DNA from: Leisingera sp. ANG59
Lineage (GTDB): Bacteria > Pseudomonadota > Alphaproteobacteria > Rhodobacterales > Rhodobacteraceae
Reading direction: 5' to 3'
Length of the DNA stretch: 64,000 bases
Assembly: GCF_013317235.1 (NCBI RefSeq)
Contig: NZ_WLCM01000007.1
Coordinates: forward strand, 116,256 to 180,255
Below are positions 47,348-56,281 of this stretch, piece after piece. Every line of letters begins with the position of its first letter. The first letter of the stretch is position 1. A model generated the notes under the pieces. The model was not told where the DNA came from and made no database searches. It was given only the letters and a program-made list of their open reading frames with translations. The translations under genes were made by a program, and so were the position numbers.

Positions 47348-48052
47348 TCACTCAGAAGCGTTCCGGTCAAGGCTTGCGCGGCGGATGGCAGCGGCGATCA
47401 GGGCCGGGGCTCCGGGCAGGGCGCCTGCCACTGGCAGCACTGTGCCGCCGAAGCCTGCGGTGTCCAGGGCTTCGGGAAGGTCCTCCTTCACGTGGTCGCC
47501 AGCCTGGGCGAAAAAGGGCAGGCAGATGGACCGAGCGGGCAAGGGGGCGGCAGCAGAGGCAAGGCGCGGGTCCTGCTCGATGTAGCCCAGCGACAGGGTG
47601 CAGCCTGGCAGCAGCGGGCCGAGCTGCGCGGCGAATTCCTCTGCAGCTTCAGCGGCGCGGGGGCCGCGGGCCGAGCCGTGGGCGGCCAGAAGCAGATTCA
47701 GTGTGCTGAGCGGCCAGTCCTGTTGCGATGCCAACTGCTGCACGGCCCGTGCGGCGAGATCCGGCAGGCCGCTGTCCAGCCCGAACGGCGTGGCCATCCG
47801 GATGGTCCGGCCCTGCAGACGCCCCGGCAGCACCTTGCTGGTGAAGTAACCGCGCGACATGAAAAACGGATAGACCACGGCGCCGGCCTGCATCACCGCT
47901 TCCAGACGGCCCGGATCTGCCAAGGTGGCGGAGCGGACATCCCAGCCGGGAAGATGCGCGGCTACGGCCCTGGCAGTGGCCGCCAGATCCGCCTCTGCCG
48001 GGGCGGGGGCGGAGGGCTGGCCGTGGGCGGTGATAACGGCGGTTTGCGGCAT
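47348..48052 (-). CDS. CbiX/SirB-type chelatase family protein
   Basis: A 234-aa protein of the sirohydrochlorin cobalto-/ferrochelatase family. Two homologous halves start with AVITAHGQPS (His10) and LLLAAHGSARGPRAAEAAEE, each carrying the HG pair that binds metal in CbiX. It would insert cobalt or iron into a tetrapyrrole in the cytosol; which metal and pathway is not decided and no cob genes are nearby. The ATG at 48052 starts the conserved domain, while the 54-residue upstream extension is unrelated. It lies between two tRNA genes on opposite strands. Confidence 0.8.
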   Translation of the reverse strand: MPQTAVITAHGQPSAPAPAEADLAATARAVAAHLPGWDVRSATLADPGRLEAVMQAGAVVYPFFMSRGYFTSKVLPGRLQGRTIRMATPFGLDSGLPDLAARAVQQLASQQDWPLSTLNLLLAAHGSARGPRAAEAAEEFAAQLGPLLPGCTLSLGYIEQDPRLASAAAPLPARSICLPFFAQAGDHVKEDLPEALDTAGFGGTVLPVAGALPGAPALIAAAIRRASLDRNASE

Positions 48053-48235
48053 TTGGGTCACGGCGGTCTTCCGGTGGTCTGGACAGGCGGCGGGGCGGGT
48101 GGATTGTGCTGTTATTTGGGGGGCTTGGCAGGGCTTTCGCAAGGGGTGCGTTGAATTTTCCGCTGCCGCAAAGGCAAACGAAAACAAGGTGGTTGACCTT
48201 CCCCGGCGCTTCACCTAAATCAGCAAATGTCCTGA

Positions 48236-48309
48236 GCGGGTATGGTGAAATGGTATCATAAGAGCCTTCCAAGCTTAAGGTGCGGGTTCGATTCCCGCTA
48301 CCCGCTCCA
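48236..48309 (+). tRNA. tRNA-Gly (TCC)
   Basis: Acceptor GCGGGTA pairs with TACCCGC, followed by T and an encoded CCA (48307-48309). The anticodon loop CTTCCAA gives TCC. The T arm GCGGGTTCGATTCCCGC is intact. Confidence 0.97.
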
Positions 48310-48475
48310 GACCTTCCCAAGCCGCCGGATTGATACCCTGTGACGCAGTGCGCGGCTGTTTTCATGCGCTTTTTGAAACTGCTCAGCGCTTGACGCGCCC
48401 GGCCTGCGGGGCCATGAACCTTTGCAATTACGCGGGTTTCGAGACCCGCCAGACCAAAGTGCAGAAGGATCCGGA

Positions 48476-50275
48476 ATGGCGCGGAGACAAGCGGCCCCGA
48501 ATGCGGAGCAAGAGCGGGAGAAATCCCGGAAGATTGGCGTGCTGTCGGCACTGTGGCCGTTCATGCGCCCCTACCGCCTGCTGATGCTGGCCGCCACTTG
48601 CGCGCTGGTGCTGACGGCAGCGCTGTCGCTGACCTTGCCGCTGGCGGTGCGCCGGGTGGTGGACAATTTCCGGGTTTCTGATTCCGAGCTGCTGAATCTC
48701 TATTTCAGTGCCGCGCTGGTCATTGCGGCGCTGCTGGCGGTGGGCACCGGTGTGCGCTATGCGCTGGTGACAAGGCTGGGCGAACGGGTGGTGGCCGATA
48801 TCCGCAAGGCGGTATTCGACCGGGTGATCGGCATGAGCCCGGAGTTTTACGAGCGCATCATGACCGGTGAGGTGCTGAGCCGGATCACCACCGACACCAC
48901 GCTGATCCAGTCGGTGCTGGGCTCGTCTGTGTCGATTGCGCTGCGCAACCTGCTGATCTTCCTGGGCGGCATGGTGCTGATGCTGCTGACCTCGGCGAAG
49001 CTGACGATGATGGTGCTGTTGATCGTGCCGGCGGTGATCGTGCCGATCCTGGTGCTGGGCCGCCGCCTGCGCGCGATCAGCAAGGAGAACCAGGACTGGA
49101 TCGCGGCCTCCTCCGGCAACGCGGGCGAGGCGCTGGGAGCGGTGCAGACGGTGCAGGCTTTCACTCATGAGGCTGCCAGCCGTTCGAAGTTCTCCGAGCT
49201 GACGGAAACCTCCTATGATGTTTCCCGCCGCCGCATTCAGACCCGCGCCTATCTGACGGTGATCGTGATTTTCCTGGTGTTCTCCGGCATCGTCGGCGTC
49301 TTGTGGATGGGTGCCAATGATGTGCGCGCGGGCGTTATGACCGAAGGCACGCTGATCCAGTTCGTGATCTATGCCGTGCTGGTGGCGGGATCGGTCGCGG
49401 CGCTGTCGGAGATCTGGAGCGAGCTGCAGCGGGCCGCCGGGGCCACCGAGCGGCTGGTGGAGCTGCTGAACGCCAAGGACACCGTGCTGGATCCGGTTGC
49501 CGCGCAGGTGCTGCCGGCGCCGGTCAAGGGCGAGATTGTGTTTGAAAATGTCTCCTTCCGCTACCCCGCGCGCCCGGATGTCTCGGCGCTGGACGACGTG
49601 TCGCTGACGGTGAAACCGGGTGAAACGGTGGCCTTTGTCGGCCCTTCCGGCGCGGGCAAGACCACCATCATCCAGTTGCTGCAGCGGTTCTATGACCCCA
49701 ATCAGGGCGCGGTGAAGCTGGACGGCGTGGCGCTGACCCAACTGCAGCGGGACGAGTTCCGCCGCCATATCGCGCTGGTGCCTCAGGACCCGGTGATCTT
49801 TGCCGCTTCGGCGCGCGAGAACATCCGGTTCGGCCGGCCCGAGGCCACGGATGCAGAGGTGGAGGCCGCCGCTGCGGCCGCCGCCGCGCATGAGTTCATT
49901 TCGAAACTGCCGGAAGGCTATGACAGCTTTGTCGGCGAACGCGGTGTTATGCTGTCGGGCGGCCAGAAGCAGCGGATTGCCATTGCCCGCGCCATCCTGC
50001 GCGACGCGCCGGTGCTGTTGCTGGATGAGGCGACCTCGGCGCTGGATGCGGAAAGCGAACGGCTGGTACAGGCCGCGGTGGATGAGCTGAGCCAGGGCCG
50101 CACCACGCTGATCGTGGCGCACCGGCTGGCCACCGTGAAAAAGGCCGACCGCATCGTGGTGATGGACCAGGGCCGCATCGTTGCCACCGGCACCCATGAT
50201 GAGCTGGTGGCGCAGGGCGGGCTTTATGCGCGGCTGGCCAAGCTGCAGTTCACCGAAGGGCTGGCGGCGGAATAA
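48476..50275 (+). CDS. ABC transporter, fused permease and ATPase (multidrug/lipid exporter type)
   Basis: A 599-aa half-transporter that would act as a homodimer. Six membrane helices occupy about residues 22-300. The ATPase has Walker A GPSGAGKTT, Q-loop VPQDPVIFAASARENIRFG, signature LSGGQKQRIAIARA, Walker B PVLLLDEATSALD and the switch AHRLAT. It belongs to the MsbA/BmrA-like exporters; the substrate is unknown. ATG 48476 is preceded by an AAGGAT-type site. A strong terminator follows 25 bases after the stop, so it is monocistronic. Confidence 0.92.
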   Translation: MARRQAAPNAEQEREKSRKIGVLSALWPFMRPYRLLMLAATCALVLTAALSLTLPLAVRRVVDNFRVSDSELLNLYFSAALVIAALLAVGTGVRYALVTRLGERVVADIRKAVFDRVIGMSPEFYERIMTGEVLSRITTDTTLIQSVLGSSVSIALRNLLIFLGGMVLMLLTSAKLTMMVLLIVPAVIVPILVLGRRLRAISKENQDWIAASSGNAGEALGAVQTVQAFTHEAASRSKFSELTETSYDVSRRRIQTRAYLTVIVIFLVFSGIVGVLWMGANDVRAGVMTEGTLIQFVIYAVLVAGSVAALSEIWSELQRAAGATERLVELLNAKDTVLDPVAAQVLPAPVKGEIVFENVSFRYPARPDVSALDDVSLTVKPGETVAFVGPSGAGKTTIIQLLQRFYDPNQGAVKLDGVALTQLQRDEFRRHIALVPQDPVIFAASARENIRFGRPEATDAEVEAAAAAAAAHEFISKLPEGYDSFVGERGVMLSGGQKQRIAIARAILRDAPVLLLDEATSALDAESERLVQAAVDELSQGRTTLIVAHRLATVKKADRIVVMDQGRIVATGTHDELVAQGGLYARLAKLQFTEGLAAE

Positions 50276-50300
50276 GCGCCGGCCAGCATGACAGGACGAG

Positions 50301-50329
50301 CGCCCCGGACCCGTTCCGGGGCGTTTTTT
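50301..50329 (+). terminator. terminator after the ABC exporter
   Basis: A perfect 9-bp stem (50301-50309 with 50315-50323), 5-base loop and six T. Confidence 0.92.
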
Positions 50330-50507
50330 GTTGAAAACTGCCCATTGCCGCGAATTGGCGCGACGTCACGGGCCAAGCTGCCTTGGCGTGACCCTGCCGC
50401 GGCGCTTGCGCAATCACGCGTTTGCAATAATCTGGGCGGAAAACAGAGACACACTCCGTGCACCACCCGTACACCGGCTGTGCACCGGGGGAACGGGGAG
50501 GAGATTT

Positions 50508-52397
50508 ATGGGTTTTTCCGGAATCGCGGACCGCGATGCGCTGCAGAATGAAATGCCGTATGAGGCGCGGGACCTGCCGGCCACCTTGTACGGGCTGCTG
50601 TCGCGCACCGCGGACAAGTATCCGAACAGCAAGGCGGTCAGCTATCAGATTTTCTCTGGTGCCCAGGACAAGGCGGAGACGCTGACCTGGAGCACGCTGA
50701 AGGAGCAGGTAAGCCAGGCGGCCAACATGTTCCGCGCGCTGGGAATCGGTGAGACCGACGTGGTGGCCTATGTGCTGCCCAACTGCAATGAGACGCTGGT
50801 CACCATGCTGGGCGGCGCGGTGGCGGGGATCGTGAACCCGATCAACCCGCTGTTGGAGCCGGAGCAGATCGCCTCAATCCTGCGGGAGACCAAGGCCAAG
50901 GTGGTGGTGACCCTGCGGCCCTTCCCGAAAACGGACGTGGCACAGAAGGTGGCGGAGGCGGTGCGCCATGCGCCGGGCGTGAACACGGTGCTGGAGGTGG
51001 ACCTGAACCGCTATCTGACGCCGCCGAAATCCTGGATCGTGCCGCTGATCCGGCCCAAGATGGACGGCAGGCCCAGTCATGCCGATTACCTGAGCTTTTC
51101 CAAGGAGATGGCGAAGCACCCCAAGACCCTGAGCTTTGCCGACAGCGCGGGCGACCGGGTGGCCTGCTATTTCCACACCGGCGGCACCACCGGCATGCCC
51201 AAGGTAGCGCAGCACAAGTATTCCGGGCTGGTCTATAACGGTTGGCTGGGCAGCACGCTGTTGTTCACCGAAGAAGACAACATCATGTGCCCGCTGCCGC
51301 TGTTTCATGTCTTTGCGGTGCATGTGATCATGATGGCGGCGGTGGCCTCTGGCGCGCATGTGGTGTTCCCGACGCCGCAGGGCTACCGCGGTGAAGGCGT
51401 GTTCGACAACTTCTGGAAGCTGATCGAGCGCTGGAAGGTCACCTTTATCATCACGGTTCCAACCGCCGTGTCGGCGCTGATGCAGCGGCCGGTGGATGCG
51501 GATATCTCAACCGTGAAAACCGCGTTCTCCGGCTCCGCCCCGATGCCGATGGAGCTGTTCAAGCGGTTTGAGAGCGCATGCGGCGTGTCCATTGTCGAGG
51601 GATACGGGTTGACCGAGGCCACCTGCCTGGTCAGCTGCAACCCGCCGGGTGGCGAGAAGAAGGTGGGATCGGTGGGCATCCCGTTCCCGTACACCGACGT
51701 GCGGATCGTCAAGCAGACCAATGACGGGGCGCTGGAATGCGCGCGCGACGAGGTTGGGGAGATCTGCGTGTCGAACCCCGGGGTGTTCGCGGGCAATACC
51801 TATACCGAAGCCGAAAAGAACGTGGATCTCTACTATCAGGAGAAATACCTGCGCACCGGCGATCTGGGACGGATCGACGAGGACGGGTACCTCTGGATCA
51901 CCGGCCGTGCCAAGGATCTGATCATCCGCGGCGGCCACAACATCGACCCGGCGGAAATCGAGGAAGCGCTGCTGGGCCATGATGCGGTGGCCTTTGCCGG
52001 CGCGATCGGCCAGCCGGACGCGCATTCCGGCGAACTGCCCTGTGCCTTTGTCGAGCTTGTCGAGGGTGCCGCCGTCAGCGAGGCGGAGCTGCTGGAATAC
52101 TGCAAGGTCCATGTGCATGAGCGGGCGGCAATCCCCAAGCATTTGACTGTGCTGAAGGAACTGCCGAAAACCGCGGTGGGCAAGGTGTTCAAGCCCGATC
52201 TGCGCAAGATGGCGATCACCCGTGTCTACAACGGCGCGCTGGAACAGGCCGGGGTGGCGGCGCGTGTGGTCAGCGTGATCGACGATAAGAAGCGCGGGCT
52301 GGTGGCACAAATTGCCGCCAACGGGAGCTCGGAGGCGGACATCGATGGCGTGCTGAACAATTTCACCCGGCCGTGGGAGCCTGCCGCGGCAGCCTGA
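50508..52397 (+). CDS. AMP-binding acyl-CoA synthetase
   Basis: A 629-aa adenylate-forming enzyme activating a carboxylic acid to its CoA thioester. The P-loop is FHTGGTTGMPKVAQ, followed by VEGYGLTEATCLVSCNPPGG, the hinge YLRTGDLGRIDEDGYLWITG, and the C-terminal Lys in PKTAVGKVFKPD. It resembles the medium/long-chain acyl-CoA synthetase branch, with an extra C-terminal tail. The substrate is not known. GGGAGGAG precedes the ATG at 50508. The hydrolase gene that follows has its own terminator-separated unit. Confidence 0.9.
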   Translation: MGFSGIADRDALQNEMPYEARDLPATLYGLLSRTADKYPNSKAVSYQIFSGAQDKAETLTWSTLKEQVSQAANMFRALGIGETDVVAYVLPNCNETLVTMLGGAVAGIVNPINPLLEPEQIASILRETKAKVVVTLRPFPKTDVAQKVAEAVRHAPGVNTVLEVDLNRYLTPPKSWIVPLIRPKMDGRPSHADYLSFSKEMAKHPKTLSFADSAGDRVACYFHTGGTTGMPKVAQHKYSGLVYNGWLGSTLLFTEEDNIMCPLPLFHVFAVHVIMMAAVASGAHVVFPTPQGYRGEGVFDNFWKLIERWKVTFIITVPTAVSALMQRPVDADISTVKTAFSGSAPMPMELFKRFESACGVSIVEGYGLTEATCLVSCNPPGGEKKVGSVGIPFPYTDVRIVKQTNDGALECARDEVGEICVSNPGVFAGNTYTEAEKNVDLYYQEKYLRTGDLGRIDEDGYLWITGRAKDLIIRGGHNIDPAEIEEALLGHDAVAFAGAIGQPDAHSGELPCAFVELVEGAAVSEAELLEYCKVHVHERAAIPKHLTVLKELPKTAVGKVFKPDLRKMAITRVYNGALEQAGVAARVVSVIDDKKRGLVAQIAANGSSEADIDGVLNNFTRPWEPAAAA

Positions 52398-52422
52398 CCC
52401 TGCCGCAGGGCGTGGGATAAAG

Positions 52423-52445
52423 AGCGCCCTCCGGGGCGCTTTTTC
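52423..52445 (+). terminator. terminator after the acyl-CoA synthetase
   Basis: A 7-bp stem (52423-52429 with 52434-52440) and 4-base loop, followed directly by TTTT. Confidence 0.85.
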
Positions 52446-52516
52446 TTTCAGGCATTCCATTTGCGGGAAACTGTGCCTAGGCTCTTTGGAAAACCGGCGT
52501 GCAGGGAGGCTCGCAG

Positions 52517-53443
52517 ATGGATTACGAACGGCTGATCGACGAGGAGACCTGGGACTTCATCCAGAAGACCGGGGAGCTTTATCCCGATGACGCCGTTGAG
52601 ATGAGCATCGAAGAGCAGCGCCGGATCTACAATTCTATGGCGCTGGAATTCCGGGTGCCGCGGCCGGATGTGGTGTCGGTTGAGGAATTGTCGGCCAATG
52701 GCGTGCCGGTGCGGGTCTATACCGCGGGCGACCCGACCCGGACGGTGCTGTTCTGCCATGGCGGCGGCTTTGTCGTCGGGGGCTTGGACAGCCACGACGA
52801 TGTCTGTGCCGAGGTATGCGCCCAGACCGGCTACCGGGTGGTGGCGGTGGACTACCGGCTGGCCCCCGAACACAAGCATCCCGCCGCCTTTGAGGATGCC
52901 TGGGTGGTGCTCGGCTGGGTCGAGGCAGGCTATGGCAAGGGCATTGTCCTGATGGGCGACAGCGCCGGTGCCAACATCTGTGCCGCGGTGGCGCATCATG
53001 CGCGCGGCCGCTGCGAGTCGATTCTGGGCCAGGTCCTGATTTATGGCGCCTTTGGCGGTGACGTGAATCAGGGCTCCTATATCGAGCACGCGCAGGCGCC
53101 GATGCTGACACGCGAGGACGTGCTGTATTACATGGATATCCGCACCGATGGCGAGGCGCCGAAGGATGATCCGCTGTTTGCGCCCTTGGCAGACAGCGAC
53201 TTTTCCGGCTTGCCGCCGACCGTGCTGGTGACAGCGGATTGCGATCCGGTCCGCGATGACTCGCGCGAATACCGGGACCGGATTGTCGAGGCTGGCGGCA
53301 AGGCGCATTGGATCAACGAGCCGGGGTTGATCCACGGCTACCTGCGTGCGCGCCACAGCGTGGGCCGGGCGCGGGACAGTTTCGAGCGGATTTCGGTTGC
53401 CGTCGAGGCGCTGGGGCAGGGGATCTGGCCCTATGACGACTAG
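52517..53443 (+). CDS. alpha/beta hydrolase, HSL family
   Basis: A 308-aa esterase-type hydrolase. The oxyanion motif HGGG (81-84), the nucleophile Ser149 in GDSAGAN, Asp243 in ADCDPVRD and His273 in LIHGY make the complete triad of the hormone-sensitive-lipase family. The N-terminal cap is about 60 residues. The natural ester is unknown; short-chain acyl or carbamate esters are typical. GGGAGG lies upstream of the ATG. The next feature on the opposite strand ends only six bases away. Confidence 0.9.
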   Translation: MDYERLIDEETWDFIQKTGELYPDDAVEMSIEEQRRIYNSMALEFRVPRPDVVSVEELSANGVPVRVYTAGDPTRTVLFCHGGGFVVGGLDSHDDVCAEVCAQTGYRVVAVDYRLAPEHKHPAAFEDAWVVLGWVEAGYGKGIVLMGDSAGANICAAVAHHARGRCESILGQVLIYGAFGGDVNQGSYIEHAQAPMLTREDVLYYMDIRTDGEAPKDDPLFAPLADSDFSGLPPTVLVTADCDPVRDDSREYRDRIVEAGGKAHWINEPGLIHGYLRARHSVGRARDSFERISVAVEALGQGIWPYDD

Positions 53444-53449
53444 GGTCCG

Positions 53450-53587
53450 CTAGCCGGCCCGGTCGATCACCGAGTTGCGTGTGAGCCACGGCTCATCGCA
53501 GGCGTCGCTGGCCAGCGCCGGGGCGGTCAGAAGAAAAAATACCGCAACAAGGGGGACTGGCGTCGGAAAACGGCAGCTGAAGGCCAT
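53450..53587 (-). pseudogene. 45-residue secreted protein, probable truncated DUF4453-type remnant
   Basis: A short frame on the minus strand has a clear signal peptide (PLVAVFFLLTAPALA) followed by SDACDEPWLTRNSVIDRAG and a TAG stop. The mature part resembles the N-terminus of the Cys-containing DUF4453/YARHG-like domain of Rhodobacteraceae, which continues with a Tyr-Cys-Phe-Gly segment. Here translation stops where that Tyr would be, and the sequence beyond the stop does not resume the domain. It is therefore probably a C-terminally deleted gene, though a functional small secreted peptide cannot be excluded. The ribosome site is poor. Confidence 0.5.
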
Positions 53588-53612
53588 CCTGGCACCCAGC
53601 CGCCGCGTCAGG

Positions 53613-54449
53613 TCACTTCAGGAAGGGCTCCGCCTTCATGGTGCCGGCAATCGGCGCCCCCAGCCGCTTGAGGATGGTCGGGGCCAGCTGCCGCTGGTCG
53701 ATCACCTCGCCGTGGTCGGGGCCGTCAGCCTCGCCGAAGTAGTAGAGCGCGGTTTCCTGCTGCAGCGCGCCGCGGCCGCCGTGGTGGCCGCGCTCGTCCT
53801 GGCCGTGGTCGGCGGTGACGATCACCTCGTAGCCCAGGTCGCGCCAGCGGGTGATGAAGGGGGCCAGCATCTCGTCCATCACGAAACAGGCGTGGTCCAT
53901 TTCCTGGCAGTCGTGGAAATAGCGGTGGCCCATGCTGTCCAGGGTACAGGTGTGCAGCATGCCGTAGTCGAGGCCGAAGCGCAGGCAGAGGTTGGTCAGG
54001 GTGCCGAACAGGTCGACATCCGACGGGGTCATCTGGTTGTCCTTGCCGTAGCCGGTCATGGTGTGGAAGCGGCCGTGGTTGATGGTCTTGCTTTCCGGCT
54101 CGTCGTATTCGATGTCGCGCACGTAATCGAACGGGTGGCGGTTGAAGAAGGACGACCAGTAGCTGTGGGCGACGGCACCGGTGACGCCGCCGGCCTCACG
54201 GACCTGGCTGAACACGTCCTTTTCCTTCAGGCGGAACACGTTGGCGTTGCCGGTGCAGCCGTGGATGGCGGGCGCCACGCCGGTGTGGATCGAGGCATAG
54301 CAGCTGGCCGAGATCGACGGCAGCACCGCCCGCAGCTTCCAGACGCGGGCATCACCACTGTCCACCCAGCCTTCGAGGTTGCCGAACAGGCGGCGGAAGT
54401 TGCGCCAGGGCACGCCGTCCAGAATGATAAGCAGAAGTTTGTTGTCCAT
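53613..54449 (-). CDS. alkaline-phosphatase-superfamily phosphodiesterase/pyrophosphatase
   Basis: A 278-aa enzyme related to type I phosphodiesterase/nucleotide pyrophosphatases. Metal ligands are suggested by the N-terminal LLLIILDGVPW, the nucleophile region LPSISASCYASIHTGVAP, DSMGHRYFHD and VTADHGQDERGHHGG. There is no signal peptide, so it is likely cytosolic, which is unusual for a scavenging phosphatase. The physiological phosphoester or phosphonate is unknown. The ATG at 54449 starts the domain. The upstream gap contains AT-rich dyads. Confidence 0.85.
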   Translation of the reverse strand: MDNKLLLIILDGVPWRNFRRLFGNLEGWVDSGDARVWKLRAVLPSISASCYASIHTGVAPAIHGCTGNANVFRLKEKDVFSQVREAGGVTGAVAHSYWSSFFNRHPFDYVRDIEYDEPESKTINHGRFHTMTGYGKDNQMTPSDVDLFGTLTNLCLRFGLDYGMLHTCTLDSMGHRYFHDCQEMDHACFVMDEMLAPFITRWRDLGYEVIVTADHGQDERGHHGGRGALQQETALYYFGEADGPDHGEVIDQRQLAPTILKRLGAPIAGTMKAEPFLK

Positions 54450-54593
54450 TCGCCGAATCCCTTTGCCTTGCGATGGCTTCGGGAGGGTATCATTGCCGCT
54501 GTTTCTTGAATTGCCATTCAAAAAACGGCGCATCGGCGGAAAAACGGATTTTCCGGACAGGCGTTGCGGATTTGCCGGGCAACGGCAGCGGTA

Positions 54594-55418
54594 TCAGAAC
54601 GCAGTGAGGAGCACATAGGCGCCTGCCAGGCAGAGCAGCGCACCGGCGGCAGCGGTGAAGAGCCTTGGGTATGGAAAGGTCTTCTCGGCCAGCACAAACA
54701 GCGCCAGCCCGGCAATCCAGTAGAGATTCATGATGCCGCCGGCGAACAGCAGCAGCATCAGCGCCCAGCAGCAGCCGAGGCAAAAGGTGCCGTGGTGGGC
54801 GCCCATCAGCACAGCACCAGCCAAGCCTGTGCGGTTATGCGCGGTCAGAAACTGAACCGGCAAACGGCAATGGGAGAGGCAGGCGTGCTTGTAGGGGGTA
54901 AACTGATAGGCGCCCGCCGCCAGCAGCAACGCACCGCCCAGGGCACGGCTGCTGAGCGACATCATGGGGCCGTCGGACAGGCCCATTGTTTCCAGCCACC
55001 ACTGCAGAGTGGTGGCGAGTGCAGAATAGAAGGCCCAGGCCAGCAGGTAACCGCTGAGGAACAGCAGGCTGAGCAGCGGGGCGCTGGCGGCATGGGAACC
55101 GGCTTTCTTGATCGCGGTGAACAGCAGCAGCACCGGGGCCGCGCTGGGTGTCATCATGGCGATCATCATCACCCACCACATCAGAAAGATCAGCACCGCA
55201 TAGCCCGCAGTCCAAGGCGAGCCGGCGCCCATCGCCATGGGCTCGCCGACCGGGCGGGCCATCCGGGTCATCTCGACCGCGGTCATGTTCATGCCGATGC
55301 CAAAGATGGTGTACAGAGCGCTCAGCAGCACGATGGCGGCCACGGCGCTCAGAACAACTGCCTGATCGTTTCGCGCCAGGCGTTCGGCTGTTCCGGTGGC
55401 GTGCTGCGGGCGGGCCAT
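54594..55418 (-). CDS. DUF2182 multi-pass membrane protein
   Basis: A 274-aa inner-membrane protein with about seven helices. It has the DUF2182 features: a Met-rich helix LIFLMWWVMMIAMMTPSAAP, a Cys pair in YKHACLSHCRLP, and HHGTFCLGCCWALMLLLFAG. Its function is not known. The Met/Cys/His-rich membrane segments suggest metal (for example copper) handling, as inference. It lies six bases after a DUF1326 gene in the same orientation. That pairing appears to be recurrent in proteobacteria. Confidence 0.85.
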   Translation of the reverse strand: MARPQHATGTAERLARNDQAVVLSAVAAIVLLSALYTIFGIGMNMTAVEMTRMARPVGEPMAMGAGSPWTAGYAVLIFLMWWVMMIAMMTPSAAPVLLLFTAIKKAGSHAASAPLLSLLFLSGYLLAWAFYSALATTLQWWLETMGLSDGPMMSLSSRALGGALLLAAGAYQFTPYKHACLSHCRLPVQFLTAHNRTGLAGAVLMGAHHGTFCLGCCWALMLLLFAGGIMNLYWIAGLALFVLAEKTFPYPRLFTAAAGALLCLAGAYVLLTAF

Positions 55419-55424
55419 GGCGGA

Positions 55425-56066
55425 TCAGGCCGCGCGCTCAACACCCTTGCCGGTCAGGTGCAGCTCGGCGACATGGGCGTGGGTTCCGCTGTTTTTTTCC
55501 AGGCTGATGGCTGAGCCGGGGGTGTGGGTTGTGCCCCGGCACACGGAGGCCACGGAGTATTCAAACCCGTTCGGCAGTTTTATCTGAACCGAATGCGGCG
55601 CCCCGGATACGATGTGCGCAATCGGTTCGACCTTGGTTTCCCCGATGCCGTCCGCCTTGCCGTGGCCAATGCCGGTTTCCGTATCAAAACTCAGCGACAC
55701 CGGGGCGCTGAGGGTTTCGTGCCTGGTTGTGCACATGGCATTGAAGACGAAGAACATCGTTGCAAATTCTTCGGTGTCCCGGCCGGTCATGATCGCCTCA
55801 AGCGCGGACTTTTGCTCCGCCGTGGCACTTTCGTCGATGATGATCTGCATCTCGCCGTTGCCCTCGTGAATCGGGCCGGGCCATTTGTAGATGGCCGCGG
55901 CGCGCAGCCCGTCCAGTTTGGTGTTGCCGTAGTGGCCGGTATCAATGCGGAAGGTCAGCATTGCTTCGCAGGTGCCGTCGTTGGGGAGCTGCGAGAACTG
56001 GCAGGGGCACCCGGGCACGCAATTGCAATTGGCGATCTCGAATCCGTGAATTGCCCAGTCTTTCAT
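55425..56066 (-). CDS. DUF1326 cysteine-motif protein
   Basis: A 213-aa soluble protein with the DUF1326 N-terminal signature NCNCVPGCPCQF (about residues 13-24), four closely spaced Cys that could bind a metal or cluster. The rest is beta-rich, ending with a predicted C-terminal segment around VSGAPHSVQIKLPNGFEYSV. No signal peptide is visible. The function is unknown. It is the first gene of a two-gene unit with the DUF2182 membrane protein, which suggests the two act together. GGGGAGG precedes the ATG. Confidence 0.85.
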   Translation of the reverse strand: MKDWAIHGFEIANCNCVPGCPCQFSQLPNDGTCEAMLTFRIDTGHYGNTKLDGLRAAAIYKWPGPIHEGNGEMQIIIDESATAEQKSALEAIMTGRDTEEFATMFFVFNAMCTTRHETLSAPVSLSFDTETGIGHGKADGIGETKVEPIAHIVSGAPHSVQIKLPNGFEYSVASVCRGTTHTPGSAISLEKNSGTHAHVAELHLTGKGVERAA

Positions 56067-56223
56067 GAAGGTTCCTCCCCTTTCCTGCAGTCACAACAAA
56101 ACTGCCCGGTATTTTCGGGTTGGCTTGCCTCAGAGATCAGCCGCACTCAGTGCTTTTATGTTATTCGCAGCGCGTTCGCTGCATTCTCCCTGCTCCGCTA
56201 AACTATCACAAAACCGTGAGATT

Positions 56224-56266
56224 GAAAAAAAGAAAAAGCCCCCGCTGGCTATCAGCAGGGGCTTTG
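56224..56266 (-). terminator. terminator of the peptide ABC operon
   Basis: On the minus strand an 8-bp outer stem (56258-56265 with 56235-56242) and a 4-bp inner stem are followed by a T-rich tract (56225-56237), just after the ATPase gene. It also separates this operon from the DUF1326 gene. The rest of 56067-56281 shows no ORF. Confidence 0.85.
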
Positions 56267-56281
56267 CATCCATTTGTGGAT

